A DNA stretch of 55,388 bases from REEB95 sp035648735 (GCA_035648735.1 DASRKX010000110.1:1-55388); one strand, 5' to 3'. Positions 41,465 to 52,801 are shown, numbered from the stretch's first letter. Made by a program: numbers and translations. The notes: generated from the sequence alone by a model not told the origin.

Positions 41465-42064
41465 TTGTTGCGCATCGTCGCCGGCAAGCATCGCGGCCGG
41501 AAACTCGCGCCCCTGACCGGACATCATCTGCGGCCGACCTCGGGGCGCGCCCGCGAGGCGGTGTTCAACATCCTGGCGCATGCCCCGTTCAATCCACGCC
41601 CCGCCTATGAGGACGCGACCGTGCTCGACGCCTTCGCCGGCACCGGTGCACTCGGGCTCGAGGCGTTGTCGCGCGGCGCGCGCTTCGCCACCTTCCTGGA
41701 GCGGGACCGCCTCGCGCGCGCGGCGCTGGCCGCCAATATCGCTTCCCTCGACGAGCAACGCGCGACCGCGGTGCTGGCCGCCGATGCGCTGCACCCGCCG
41801 CGCGCCACGACACCGGCCAATCTCGTCTTTCTCGATCCGCCCTATGCCGAGGATTGGGCGGCGCCGGCGCTGATCGCCTTGGCCAAGGCGGGGTGGCTTT
41901 TGCCCGGCGCGCTGGCGGTCGCCGAGCTTTCCGCCAAGCGCGAATTCGTCGCCCCGCAAGGCTTCGCCCTGCTCGACGAGCGGCGTTACGGCGCGGCGAA
42001 GATCGTCTTTTTGCGCTACGCCGCCGCCACCGAAGCGGCGGGGGAAGGCGCGGGTCGCGCGTAA
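41465..42064 (+). CDS. rsmD: 16S rRNA (guanine-966-N2)-methyltransferase
   Basis: Methylates N2 of G966 in 16S rRNA. 199 residues, starting at TTG 41465: MLRIVAGKHRGRKLAP and PTSGRAREAVFNIL are the family N-terminus. SAM motif LDAFAGTGALGLEAL and catalytic DPPY (124-127) in LVFLDPPYAED are present. Starts three bases after the C26 gene. The 3' end overlaps the convergent panE by 49 bases. Confidence 0.94.
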   Translation: MLRIVAGKHRGRKLAPLTGHHLRPTSGRAREAVFNILAHAPFNPRPAYEDATVLDAFAGTGALGLEALSRGARFATFLERDRLARAALAANIASLDEQRATAVLAADALHPPRATTPANLVFLDPPYAEDWAAPALIALAKAGWLLPGALAVAELSAKREFVAPQGFALLDERRYGAAKIVFLRYAAATEAAGEGAGRA

Positions 42065-43032
42065 AGCCCGGCACCCTGGGCGCGCTGCTGGATCAGCGCC
42101 AGCACCGCGTCGAGCGTCGGCGTGGCGATGCCGACCAGGCGGCCGAGTTCCTGCACGACGGTGACGAGGGCATCGATCTCGAGCGGCCGGCCGCGCTCGA
42201 GATCCTGCAGCATCGAGGTCTTGTGCGCGCCGACCTTGCCGGCGCCGTCGAGGCGGCGCTCGAGATCGACCCGGAAGCGCACACCGAGGCGCTCGGCGAT
42301 CGCCTGCGCTTCGCGCATCACGGCCCGCGCGACGGCGCGCGTGCCCGGATCGGCGACAATCGTGTCGAGCGTCGCGCCGGTGAGCGCGCTGATCGGGTTG
42401 AGGCAGAGATTGCCCCAGAGCTTGAGCCAGAGCTCGTCGCGAATGCGGTCGAGCACCGGCGCCTTGAGGCCGGCGGCGGCGAAGATCGCCGACAGGCGCG
42501 CGCAACGGCCGGTCTTCTCGCCCGACGGCTCGCCGAGCGGGAAGCGGTCGCCATAAACATGCTCGACGATGCCGGGCGCCACGAGCTCGGTCGCCGGATA
42601 GACGACGCAGCCGATCGCGCGCCGCGGACCGAGCAGAGTCCATTGCCGGTCGCCGGGATCGACGCTCGCCAGGATGCGGTTTTCCCATGGGCCCGCCAGC
42701 CGGTGAAAATACCAATAGGGCAGGCCGTTGACCGCGGTGACGATCGCGGTATCCGGCCCCAGGAGCGGCGCGAATTGGTCGAGCGCGGCGTCGATCTGAT
42801 TGGCCTTGAGCGTGACGATCACATAATCCTGCACGCCGAGCTCGGCCGGATCGTCGGTGGCAAGCAGTCGCGTGACGGTCTCCTGGCCGGCGGCGCGCAA
42901 GGTGAGGCCGTTCGCCCGGATCGCCGCGAGATTGGCGCCGCGCGCGACGAGCGAGACAGCGGCGCCCGCGGTCGCGAGCTTCGCGCCCAGGAAACCGCCG
43001 ATCGCGCCCGCACCGAATACGCAAATCTTCAC
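42016..43032 (-). CDS. panE: 2-dehydropantoate 2-reductase
   Basis: NADPH-dependent ketopantoate reductase of the coenzyme A pathway, 338 residues. Rossmann motif GAGAIGGFLGAKL (7-19), catalytic Lys region VIVTLKANQ, NGLPYWYF, then KLWGNLCLNPISALTGAT and KTSMLQDLERGRPLEIDAL in the C-terminal domain. Start GTG 43032 is preceded by GGAGGAAGC. The family also contains enzymes for other 2-oxo acids, so the pantothenate role is likely but not proved; the last 15 Ala/Pro-rich residues overlap rsmD. Confidence 0.88.
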   Translation of the reverse strand: MKICVFGAGAIGGFLGAKLATAGAAVSLVARGANLAAIRANGLTLRAAGQETVTRLLATDDPAELGVQDYVIVTLKANQIDAALDQFAPLLGPDTAIVTAVNGLPYWYFHRLAGPWENRILASVDPGDRQWTLLGPRRAIGCVVYPATELVAPGIVEHVYGDRFPLGEPSGEKTGRCARLSAIFAAAGLKAPVLDRIRDELWLKLWGNLCLNPISALTGATLDTIVADPGTRAVARAVMREAQAIAERLGVRFRVDLERRLDGAGKVGAHKTSMLQDLERGRPLEIDALVTVVQELGRLVGIATPTLDAVLALIQQRAQGAGLYARPAPSPAASVAAA

Positions 43033-43065
43033 AGCGCTTCCTCCGACGAAATGGCTAGCCCCATA

Positions 43066-43072
43066 ATTTACA
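43066..43072 (+). promoter_or_regulatory. Inverted copy of the TGTAAAT half-site upstream of the scfR promoter
   Basis: ATTTACA is the reverse complement of TGTAAAT, which occurs twice downstream at 43153-43168. It lies seven bases before the -35 box. The copy number and placement around the promoter suggest a shared DNA-binding protein, possibly the ScfR regulator itself, but seven bases alone could occur by chance in this AT-rich stretch. Confidence 0.35.
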
Positions 43073-43078
43073 CTGCGA

Positions 43079-43106
43079 TTGCGAAGGCGCCAGCAAATTG
43101 TATAAT
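43079..43106 (+). promoter_or_regulatory. Sigma-70 promoter of the ScfR regulator gene
   Basis: TTGCGA (43079-43084), a 16-base spacer and the exact consensus TATAAT (43101-43106). This is the best promoter in the window and lies in its only clearly AT-rich stretch. Transcription should start near 43113, giving a leader of about 70 bases before the ATG at 43184. Confidence 0.7.
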
Positions 43107-43114
43107 TAAGTTAG

Positions 43115-43132
43115 TAAAACATGTGTGTTTTA
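43115..43132. promoter_or_regulatory. Inverted repeat at the start site of the scfR promoter, candidate operator
   Basis: TAAAACA-TGTG-TGTTTTA: seven-base arms around four bases, directly over or just after the expected transcription start. A regulator bound here would block the promoter, so autorepression by the ScfR protein is the simplest reading. That reading is inference. Confidence 0.5.
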
Positions 43133-43152
43133 TTGCTGATTATTATTTGTTA

Positions 43153-43168
43153 TGTAAATCTGTAAATC
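43153..43168 (+). repeat. Tandem direct repeat of TGTAAATC before scfR
   Basis: TGTAAATC occurs twice end to end, finishing 15 bases before the ATG of the regulator gene. With the inverted copy at 43066-43072 it gives three copies of one heptamer around the promoter. Confidence 0.6.
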
Positions 43169-43183
43169 AGGACGGGACGCACC

Positions 43184-44608
43184 ATGACCACGAAAAAGAA
43201 GCGAACGCTGCTCGGCCAGAAGATCCGGCGGCTGCGCCAGGACCGCGCGCTGACGCAGCAGGAGATGGCGGCCCAGCTCGGCATCAGCGCCAGCTACCTC
43301 AATTTGATCGAGCATGACGAACGGCCGGCGACCGTGTCGCTGCTGCTGAAGCTTGCTCAGATCTTCGGCATCGACCTCAACACGCTGTCGGACGATTCCG
43401 AGCGCCGCCTCGCCGCCGCCCTGGGCGAGGTCTTCGCCGATGCCGGGCTCGCCGACAAGGACATCGACAGCGACGAGATTGCCCGCCTCGTGACTTCCGC
43501 CCCCAAGGCGGCGCGCGCCATCGCCGATCTTTACCGCGCCTTGCGCGCCGCGCGGGACGACGCCCAGGCGCTCAACATCGACCTCTCCGACGGGCGCAAG
43601 CAACGGGTCGTCCTGCCGACCGAGGAGGCGCGCGATTTCTTCGAATCCCGCGCCAATCATTTCCCGGCGCTCGAAGCCGCGGCGGAAACACTCGGCCTCG
43701 CGCCGGACAGCGAGATCGGCCGCGCGCTCGCCGACCGGCTGACTCGGCGCCACGCCATCGCGGTCGAGTTGCGGCCGGCCGACCGCATGGACGGAGCGCT
43801 GCGCCGCTTCGATGCGCGCAACCGGGTGCTCAGCCTGTCCGAGGTGCTGCCGCTGGCGAGCCGGCATTTCCACTTGGCATACCAGCTCGGCCTGTTGGAG
43901 GGACGCGACGCGATCGCCGATGCGGTGCGCGGCGGCGGCCTTTCGACGCCCGAAGGCGAGATGTTGTGTCGTGTCGGACTGGCGAATTATTTCGCGGGTG
44001 CCACGCTGATGCCCTATGCGCCGTTTCTCGCGGCGGCCGAGGCGGCGCGCTACGACGTCGAACCGCTGATGCATCGTTTCGGCGTTTCCTTCGAGCAGGC
44101 GGCGCACCGGCTGTCGACGCTGAACCGGCCGGGCAACGCGGGCATCCCTTTCTTCTTCGCGCGCGCCGACATCGCCGGCAATATCAGCAAGCGGTTCTCG
44201 GCGGCGGGCTTCCATTTTTCGCGCTATGGCGGCGCCTGCCCGCGCTTCATCGTCCATGAGGCCTTTGCCACGCCGGGGCTCATCCGCCGCCAGCTTGCGC
44301 GCCTGCCGGACGGCGCCACCTTCTTCTGCGTCGCGCGCACGATCGAGAAATCCGGCGGCCATTTCCACGCGCCGATCGGACACGCGGCGGTGGTGCTCGG
44401 TTGCAACGTCGCGCGCGCGCCGGAGATCGTCTATGCCGACGGCCTCGACCTGACGCATGAATCGGGCGTGGTGGAGATCGGCGTCGGCTGCCGGCTTTGC
44501 GAGCGCGCCGATTGCCGCCAGCGCGCGCTGCCGCCCCTGCAGCACCGTCTGGTGGTCGACGAGATGGTGAAGCGGCCCTCGGCCTACGCCTTCCGGCCTC
44601 AGCGCTGA
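43184..44608 (+). CDS. ScfR-type transcriptional regulator (XRE HTH, ImmA/IrrE-like and DUF2083 domains)
   Basis: 474 residues with the layout of short-chain fatty acyl-CoA regulators (PccR, MccR and RamB relatives). Residues about 9-63 are an XRE helix-turn-helix (LGQKIRRLRQDRALTQQEMA, SASYLNLIEHDERP). About 170-310 corresponds to the ImmA/IrrE-like region, but where a metallopeptidase would have HEXXH this protein has RHFHLAYQLG, so catalysis is unlikely. The C-terminal DUF2083-like part carries CRLCERADC. Family members control propionyl-, acetyl- or methylmalonyl-CoA genes. It is preceded by a strong promoter and repeated operator-like sites, divergent from panE, and ends ten bases inside the convergent transporter gene. 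Confidence 0.9.
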   Translation: MTTKKKRTLLGQKIRRLRQDRALTQQEMAAQLGISASYLNLIEHDERPATVSLLLKLAQIFGIDLNTLSDDSERRLAAALGEVFADAGLADKDIDSDEIARLVTSAPKAARAIADLYRALRAARDDAQALNIDLSDGRKQRVVLPTEEARDFFESRANHFPALEAAAETLGLAPDSEIGRALADRLTRRHAIAVELRPADRMDGALRRFDARNRVLSLSEVLPLASRHFHLAYQLGLLEGRDAIADAVRGGGLSTPEGEMLCRVGLANYFAGATLMPYAPFLAAAEAARYDVEPLMHRFGVSFEQAAHRLSTLNRPGNAGIPFFFARADIAGNISKRFSAAGFHFSRYGGACPRFIVHEAFATPGLIRRQLARLPDGATFFCVARTIEKSGGHFHAPIGHAAVVLGCNVARAPEIVYADGLDLTHESGVVEIGVGCRLCERADCRQRALPPLQHRLVVDEMVKRPSAYAFRPQR

Positions 44609-45591
44609 GCGGCCTCGGCCTGCGCCGCGGCCTCGATCTCGGGATCGAACAGATCGCCGCGCGCGAGCCGATACAGCGTCGCGAACAGCACCCAACCGAT
44701 GCCCGCCGTGCCCAGCGCCAGCATGGCGGCGGCAACCCAGAACGTCGCGGCGATCGGCAGCGCGACGGCGTAACGCAGCGCCGACACGACGACCGAGGCC
44801 AGGGGAAAGGTGAGCGCCCACCAGGAAAGCCGGAAGGGCGGCAGCATCGCCGCCCGCACCAGGACCGGCAGCAGCACGATGACCATGAACAGGCCGCAGG
44901 CCAGCAGCATGCTGGCGAAGAGGTCGATGTTCCCGATGGTCTGGGTATAGCCGATGAAGCCGACGCCGAAGGGCGCCATCAGGATCGCCAGGCTGGGCGT
45001 CAGCGGCGCCGGCATCGCCGGCCGGAACACTAGCCGCGCGAAAACCAGCGCGAACAGCACGAAGGCAAAGACGAAGCCGACACCAACAGTCAGGAGATAG
45101 AATTGATGGACCGCCGGAACGTCGTGGAACATGCCCGCCGCCGGGATGTTGAGCGCGCCGATCACCGGCACGAACCAGGTCGGCGCCGCATGGTCGATGG
45201 CCGGCTGCCGCGTCAGCCAGCGCGACACGATATAGGTGGTGAAGCAGGCCATGCCGGCAGCGCCGAGAATCCAGACCAGGGCCGCGATACCCGGCGCGTA
45301 GGGCCGAAGCACGATCGGCAGCAGCAGCAGCGAGATCGGGATGGTCGAGAACAGCGGTCCGATCACCGGGTGGTTCCATTCGGCCGCGACCCGCGCCGGA
45401 AAGAAAGCCAGCTTGGCGACATAGCCGGCGGCGATCAGCAGGAAGGCAAGAACGGCGAGGAAGCCGATCGCCTCGGCGACGAAGAGCGGCAGGCCGAACA
45501 GCACCGCCGCGAGCCGCCAGGCGATGCAAAGGCCGGACAGGCCCATTGCCGCGCCGAAGAAGCCGATCGGCAGATAGGCGATGGGATTCAT
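44599..45591 (-). CDS. TDT/SLAC1-family membrane transporter (TehA-like)
   Basis: 330 residues with about ten membrane helices, the layout of the tellurite-resistance/dicarboxylate (TDT) and SLAC1 channel family. Starts MNPIAYLPIGFFGAAMGLSG, matching the family first helix; WNHPVIGPLFSTIPISLLLLP and PTWFVPVIGALNIPAAG are further family-like segments. The substrate could be an anion, a dicarboxylate or tellurite; nothing here decides. ATG 45591 overlaps queC by four bases (ATGA). It is the last gene of the long minus-strand run from ileS. Confidence 0.87.
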   Translation of the reverse strand: MNPIAYLPIGFFGAAMGLSGLCIAWRLAAVLFGLPLFVAEAIGFLAVLAFLLIAAGYVAKLAFFPARVAAEWNHPVIGPLFSTIPISLLLLPIVLRPYAPGIAALVWILGAAGMACFTTYIVSRWLTRQPAIDHAAPTWFVPVIGALNIPAAGMFHDVPAVHQFYLLTVGVGFVFAFVLFALVFARLVFRPAMPAPLTPSLAILMAPFGVGFIGYTQTIGNIDLFASMLLACGLFMVIVLLPVLVRAAMLPPFRLSWWALTFPLASVVVSALRYAVALPIAATFWVAAAMLALGTAGIGWVLFATLYRLARGDLFDPEIEAAAQAEAAQR

Positions 45592-46340
45592 CGGGCGCGC
45601 GCCTCGGCGCCCGAACCGGCGCGGCGCGCGGCGTATTCGCCCCAGCCCCTGGCGCGGAGATCGCAGGCAGCGCAATCGCCGCAGCCATGACCCCAGCCAT
45701 GCAGCGTGCCGCGCTCGCCGCGGTAGCAGCTGTGGGTTTCGGCGCGGATGAGCTCGACCAGCTTGACGCCGCCCAGCTGCTCCGCCAGCCGCCAGGTCGC
45801 CGCCTTGTCGATCCACATCAGCGGCGTCTCCAGCGCCAGGCGCGCATCCATGCCGAGATTGATCGCCGCCTGGAGCGCCTTGATCGCGTCGTCGCGGCAA
45901 TCGGGATAGCCCGAAAAATCGGTCTCGCACATGCCGCCGATGACGTGCTTCAAGCCGCGCTGGTAGGCAACGATCGCGGCGAAAGTGAAGAAGATCAAAT
46001 TGCGCCCGGGCACGAAGGTGTTGGGCAGCCCGTCCGGCCGCTTGCCGAGCGGCAGATCCGATGTGAGCGCGCTTTCGCTCACCCGGCCAAGCACGTCGAG
46101 CGCGATCACCCGGTCGGGCCCCAGCCGTGCGGCCCAGGCCGGCGACAGCGCCGCGATCCGGCGGCGGATCGGCTCGCGCAACTCCATCTCGATGCCATGG
46201 CGCTGGCCGTATTCGAAGCCGATGGTCTCGACGCGCGCGAAACGATCAAGCGCCCAGGCGAGACAGGTCGTCGAATCCTGCCCGGCCGACAAAAGCACCA
46301 GCGCTGAATTGGGATCGAGCTCGGGACCGGAAGGAGTCAT
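45588..46340 (-). CDS. queC: 7-cyano-7-deazaguanine synthase
   Basis: Makes preQ0 from 7-carboxy-7-deazaguanine for queuosine. 250 residues: PP-loop LLSAGQDSTT (about 16-25; Ala where Gly is usual), GYPDCRDDAIKALQAA, and the zinc site C-x14-C-x2-C-x2-C ending CGDCAACDLR. No other queuosine gene is in the window. Lies six bases after mutL and is coupled to the TDT transporter gene. Confidence 0.95.
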   Translation of the reverse strand: MTPSGPELDPNSALVLLSAGQDSTTCLAWALDRFARVETIGFEYGQRHGIEMELREPIRRRIAALSPAWAARLGPDRVIALDVLGRVSESALTSDLPLGKRPDGLPNTFVPGRNLIFFTFAAIVAYQRGLKHVIGGMCETDFSGYPDCRDDAIKALQAAINLGMDARLALETPLMWIDKAATWRLAEQLGGVKLVELIRAETHSCYRGERGTLHGWGHGCGDCAACDLRARGWGEYAARRAGSGAEARAR

Positions 46341-46346
46341 GGCGGA

Positions 46347-48152
<1,806 letters not shown>

Positions 48153-48157
48153 GCCCC

Positions 48158-49441
<1,284 letters not shown>

Positions 49442-49455
49442 GGGTGTCTAAGCCT

Positions 49456-50796
49456 TCAGCCGCCGGTGGGTTCCACCGCGCGGGCGCCCTTCAGATTCTC
49501 GGGTGCGCCTACGACGGTGAAGATCAACGCGTCAGGGTCGAGCAACTTCCTGGCCACGCGCCGCGCGTCGGCCACGCTGACCCCGTTGATCAGCGCGTTC
49601 CGCCGCGACAGATAGTCGAGGCCGAGATGATCGCGCTGCATGATCACCAGCAATTCCGCGACGCGGAGGGTCGAATCGAGGCCGAGAGGAAACGAGCCCG
49701 TCAGGTAGGTCTTGGCGGCGGCGAGCTCGGCCGCGTTCGGTCCCTGGTCGCGCATGCGCCGCCACTCGGCGCGGATGAGGTCGATCGATTCGCCGACCCG
49801 CGCATTCTCGGTGGCGACGCCGCCCTGGATCACGCCGCCATGCAGCAGCGGCTCGAGCCCGGCATAGACGTTATAGGCGAGGCCGCGCTTTTCCCGCACT
49901 TCCAGCGACAGCCGCGAGGTCAGGCCGCCGCCGCCCAAGACGTGCATCACCAGATAGGCCGCGTACCAATCGGGATCGGCGCGCTTGATGCCCGGCTGGC
50001 CGAAGACGACGACGCTTTGCGGAATCGGCAGCGTCGCCAGCAGCAATTCCGGCGTCACGCGTGGCGCGGCCTCGATCACGGCCGACGGCGCGGCGTGGGC
50101 CGGCAGAGCACCGAAAGTCTTGTCGAGCAGCGGCGCCAGCTCCTGCGCGGTGATGTCGCCGACCACGCCGATCAGCAGCACGTCCTTGGCAAGACGGCCG
50201 CGGACGAAGCCGCGCAGATCGTCCGAGGTGATCCGAGCGACCGAGCCCGGCGTGCCGCGCCCCGGCACGCCGTAGGGATGGCCCGGCATTTCTTGATTCC
50301 ACCACAGCCGGTTGGCGATGGAATGCGGCTCATGCGCCGCGCGTTCGAGGGAAGCGACGAGCTGGCCGCGCACGCGCGCCACCGCCTGATCGGAAAAGGT
50401 GGGCTCGGTCAGCGATGAATGCACGAGATCGAGCGCCGGCCCGAAATTGGCCGAAAGAGTGCGCAGGCTGACATTCAGCAGATCGTTGTCGACGCTGAGA
50501 TCATAGGACGCGGCGAGATCCTCGAGCCGGCCCTTGAACGCGGTCGCATCGAGTGCGCCGGCGCCTTCGTCGAGCAAATCGAAGGTGAAATTGGCGAGGC
50601 CGGGCTTGTCGGGCGGATCGTTGGCGCTGCCGCCGATAAAGCCCAGCTGCATCGAGACGATCGGCAGGGTGTGATCCTCGACCAGCCAGGCGGTGATGCC
50701 GCCGGGGCTGGTGACCTGCTTGATCTCGAAGGCGTGCGCCGGCGCGCCGAATAGTGCGACGAGGCCGATAACGGCGAGCGCCGGAGCGATCCTCAC
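49456..50796 (-). CDS. Secreted M16-family protein, non-catalytic partner
   Basis: 446 residues with a signal peptide (MRIAPALAVIGLVALFGAPAHA). It has the M16 two-domain layout, but where the zinc motif HXXEH would be the sequence reads PGLANFTFDLLDEGAG, so it cannot bind zinc in the usual way. MHVLGGGGLTSRLSLEVREKRGLAYNVY is the conserved C-domain region. Start GTG overlaps the stop of the catalytic partner by four bases (GTGA). By analogy with other M16 pairs it would form a heterodimer with the product of the next gene upstream. Confidence 0.92.
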   Translation of the reverse strand: MRIAPALAVIGLVALFGAPAHAFEIKQVTSPGGITAWLVEDHTLPIVSMQLGFIGGSANDPPDKPGLANFTFDLLDEGAGALDATAFKGRLEDLAASYDLSVDNDLLNVSLRTLSANFGPALDLVHSSLTEPTFSDQAVARVRGQLVASLERAAHEPHSIANRLWWNQEMPGHPYGVPGRGTPGSVARITSDDLRGFVRGRLAKDVLLIGVVGDITAQELAPLLDKTFGALPAHAAPSAVIEAAPRVTPELLLATLPIPQSVVVFGQPGIKRADPDWYAAYLVMHVLGGGGLTSRLSLEVREKRGLAYNVYAGLEPLLHGGVIQGGVATENARVGESIDLIRAEWRRMRDQGPNAAELAAAKTYLTGSFPLGLDSTLRVAELLVIMQRDHLGLDYLSRRNALINGVSVADARRVARKLLDPDALIFTVVGAPENLKGARAVEPTGG

Positions 50797-52133
50797 GAGG
50801 TCGGCTCCGGCAGTAGGATGCCAGTGACGGATTTGTCGTCACGCACCACGGCACGCAACGCGGCGTTGACCTGGTCGACCGTGACCGCGCCGATCCGCTC
50901 CGGCCATTCCTGCACGTCCTTGACGGTGCGGCCGGCGGCGAGCGCCGCGCCCACCGATTCCCCCAACCCATCGAGGCTATCCTGCGCATAGAGGCTCTCG
51001 GCCTGCATGCGCTTCTCGGCGCGTGCGACCTCTGCGGGGGCGACGCCATCGCGCAACGTCTCGCCGACGAGACGGACCATCGCCGCCTGCATATCCTCGA
51101 CGGCGACGCCCTTGGCGACGGTGGCGTATAGGCCGAAGCTGGCGAGATCGAGCGAGGTTGGGTCGTAATATGCGGCGGCGTTGAGCGCCAGCTTCTTATC
51201 GACCACCAGCTCCTTATAGAGCCGCGACGTGTCGCCGCCGCCAAGCACCTCGGCCAGGACCTGCAACGCATAGGCCTGCTCGCGAGCGCCGCTGGTGTAG
51301 CTCGGCGCAAGATAGGCGCGCAGCCAGCTCGGCTCGGTGACGCGCGGCGATTTCATCGTCAGGGTCTCGGACGCCACCCGCGGCGGCTCGCTCGCCCGCG
51401 CGCGCTTGGGGACCGGATGCCCGGGGATCGGTCCGAAATATTTCTCGGCCAGCGCCTTGACCCGCGTCGGGTCGACGTCGCCCGAGATCACCAGCACGGC
51501 GTTATTGGGCGCATACCAGGTCCGGTAAAAATCCCGCGCCTCGGCGCTGGTGAGCACGCTCATCTCCTGCGGCCAGCCGATCACCGGAATGCGATAGGGA
51601 TGGTTCAGATAGAGCGCCGCGTCGAGCGCCTGGCGGAACAGCCCCATCGGGTTATTATCGACGCGCATGTGCCGCTCTTCGATGATGACCTGGCGCTCGG
51701 GCAGCAGTGTTTCATCCTTGATGTCGAGATTGGCCATGCGGTCGGCTTCGAGCCGCATCACCGTTTCGAGCCGGTCGGCCGCTACGTCCTGATAGAAAGC
51801 GGTCTCGTCATGCGTGGTGAAGGCATTCTCATGTCCGCCATTGTCCGCGACGATGCGCGAGAACTCGCCCGGCGCCACGTTTTTGGTGCCGCGAAACATC
51901 AGATGCTCGAGAAAATGAGCGATGCCGGAAACGCCGCGCGGCTCGTCGGCGCCGCCGACCTTGTACCAAACCATTTGGCTGACGATCGGCGCTCGATGGT
52001 TCGGAATGACCGCCACCTGCAGGCCGTTCGGCAGCGTGAAGCTGTCGGCGGCGAAGGTGGCCGCCGGCGCCGCGCCGGCGCCGATGGTCATGCAGGCGAG
52101 CGCAACAAGGATCGCGGCGATCCGTCCGGTCAT
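50793..52133 (-). CDS. Secreted M16-family zinc peptidase, catalytic partner
   Basis: From ATG 52133 it has 446 residues and a signal peptide (MTGRIAAILVALACMTIGAG, cleaved near APAATFA). The zinc motif is HFLEH in GIAHFLEHLMFRGTK, with the third ligand in the QVIIEERHMRVDNNP region. GAGGA lies a few bases upstream of ATG 52133; a TTG at 52163 is less likely. Transcribed just before its degenerate partner and after the bamF-like gene, so the pair works in the periplasm, perhaps on peptides from envelope biogenesis. Confidence 0.93.
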   Translation of the reverse strand: MTGRIAAILVALACMTIGAGAAPAATFAADSFTLPNGLQVAVIPNHRAPIVSQMVWYKVGGADEPRGVSGIAHFLEHLMFRGTKNVAPGEFSRIVADNGGHENAFTTHDETAFYQDVAADRLETVMRLEADRMANLDIKDETLLPERQVIIEERHMRVDNNPMGLFRQALDAALYLNHPYRIPVIGWPQEMSVLTSAEARDFYRTWYAPNNAVLVISGDVDPTRVKALAEKYFGPIPGHPVPKRARASEPPRVASETLTMKSPRVTEPSWLRAYLAPSYTSGAREQAYALQVLAEVLGGGDTSRLYKELVVDKKLALNAAAYYDPTSLDLASFGLYATVAKGVAVEDMQAAMVRLVGETLRDGVAPAEVARAEKRMQAESLYAQDSLDGLGESVGAALAAGRTVKDVQEWPERIGAVTVDQVNAALRAVVRDDKSVTGILLPEPTS

Positions 52134-52167
52134 CTGTCCTCGGCAATCCTTCCTACGGAGCAAGGGT

Positions 52168-52743
52168 CTAGAACAACCAGTCCCAGAACCCTTTTTGCTT
52201 CGTGTGCTCGATCGTCGGCGTGCCGGCGGCGGGCGTGGTCGCGGTCGCCGTCGTGTTGCCGGCCGGGGTCGCCGCAGCGGCGTGCAGCCGCTCGGCCTCC
52301 GCTTCCGGATCGATGATCTGGTCGGCCGGGGCTGTCGTGTCGCTCGGGCGCCAGAACAGCAGCTTGTCGGCGAATTTCGTGTCGGGCGGGGCTTGGTATT
52401 CGTTATTGACCAACTGGCGGATATTCGACGGCGCCGTCTGGACGCCGGCGTCCTTCAGCAACTCGCTCTCGCCCGGGCTGCGGCTCGTCGCCGGCGGCAG
52501 GGTTTCGAGCTTGGCATCGCTGGCGCGGAACACGGTCTGGCGCGCCTGATCGACCGCCGCCTGCTGCTGGGTCGGCGCCTGGCCGGGACGCGGCGGCCGC
52601 AGCGTGAAATCGGGGGGCACGGCAAGCGGGGCGCTCGCGGTCACGGCGAATTCGTCCGGCACGACCTTTTCCATGCCGAGGCCGCGCTTGAGGTCGGTGC
52701 AGCCCGAGAGGGCCGCCCCGCCAAGCACCAATGAAATTGTCAT
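52168..52743 (-). CDS. DUF3035/BamF-like lipoprotein
   Basis: From ATG 52743 it has 191 residues: signal peptide with lipobox LSGC (MTISLVLGGAALSGC), then the family segment GMEKVVPDEFAVTASAPLAVPPDFTLRPPRPG in part. This LEKVVPDEF...PPDF pattern is the mark of DUF3035, linked to the alphaproteobacterial BAM complex as BamF. The middle is Ala/Gln-rich and the C-terminus ends KGFWDWLF. An upstream frame extension overlaps lspA and is not used. It lies between lspA and the M16 pair. Confidence 0.85.
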   Translation of the reverse strand: MTISLVLGGAALSGCTDLKRGLGMEKVVPDEFAVTASAPLAVPPDFTLRPPRPGQAPTQQQAAVDQARQTVFRASDAKLETLPPATSRSPGESELLKDAGVQTAPSNIRQLVNNEYQAPPDTKFADKLLFWRPSDTTAPADQIIDPEAEAERLHAAAATPAGNTTATATTPAAGTPTIEHTKQKGFWDWLF

Positions 52744-52801
52744 GCCGATGAACGGCCGATGTATTCGATGTACCAAAGCAAACGCCCCAATCCGCGCCAA
52801 T

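Noticed and set aside
40175..43024. Long minus-strand open frame opposite rsmD and the C26 gene
   Set aside because: Mostly low-complexity Arg/Ala sequence; the real genes in this stretch are tadA, C26, rsmD and panE.
43130..45700. Long minus-strand open frame opposite the ScfR gene
   Set aside because: Antisense to a well-motifed regulator; composition is shadow-like.
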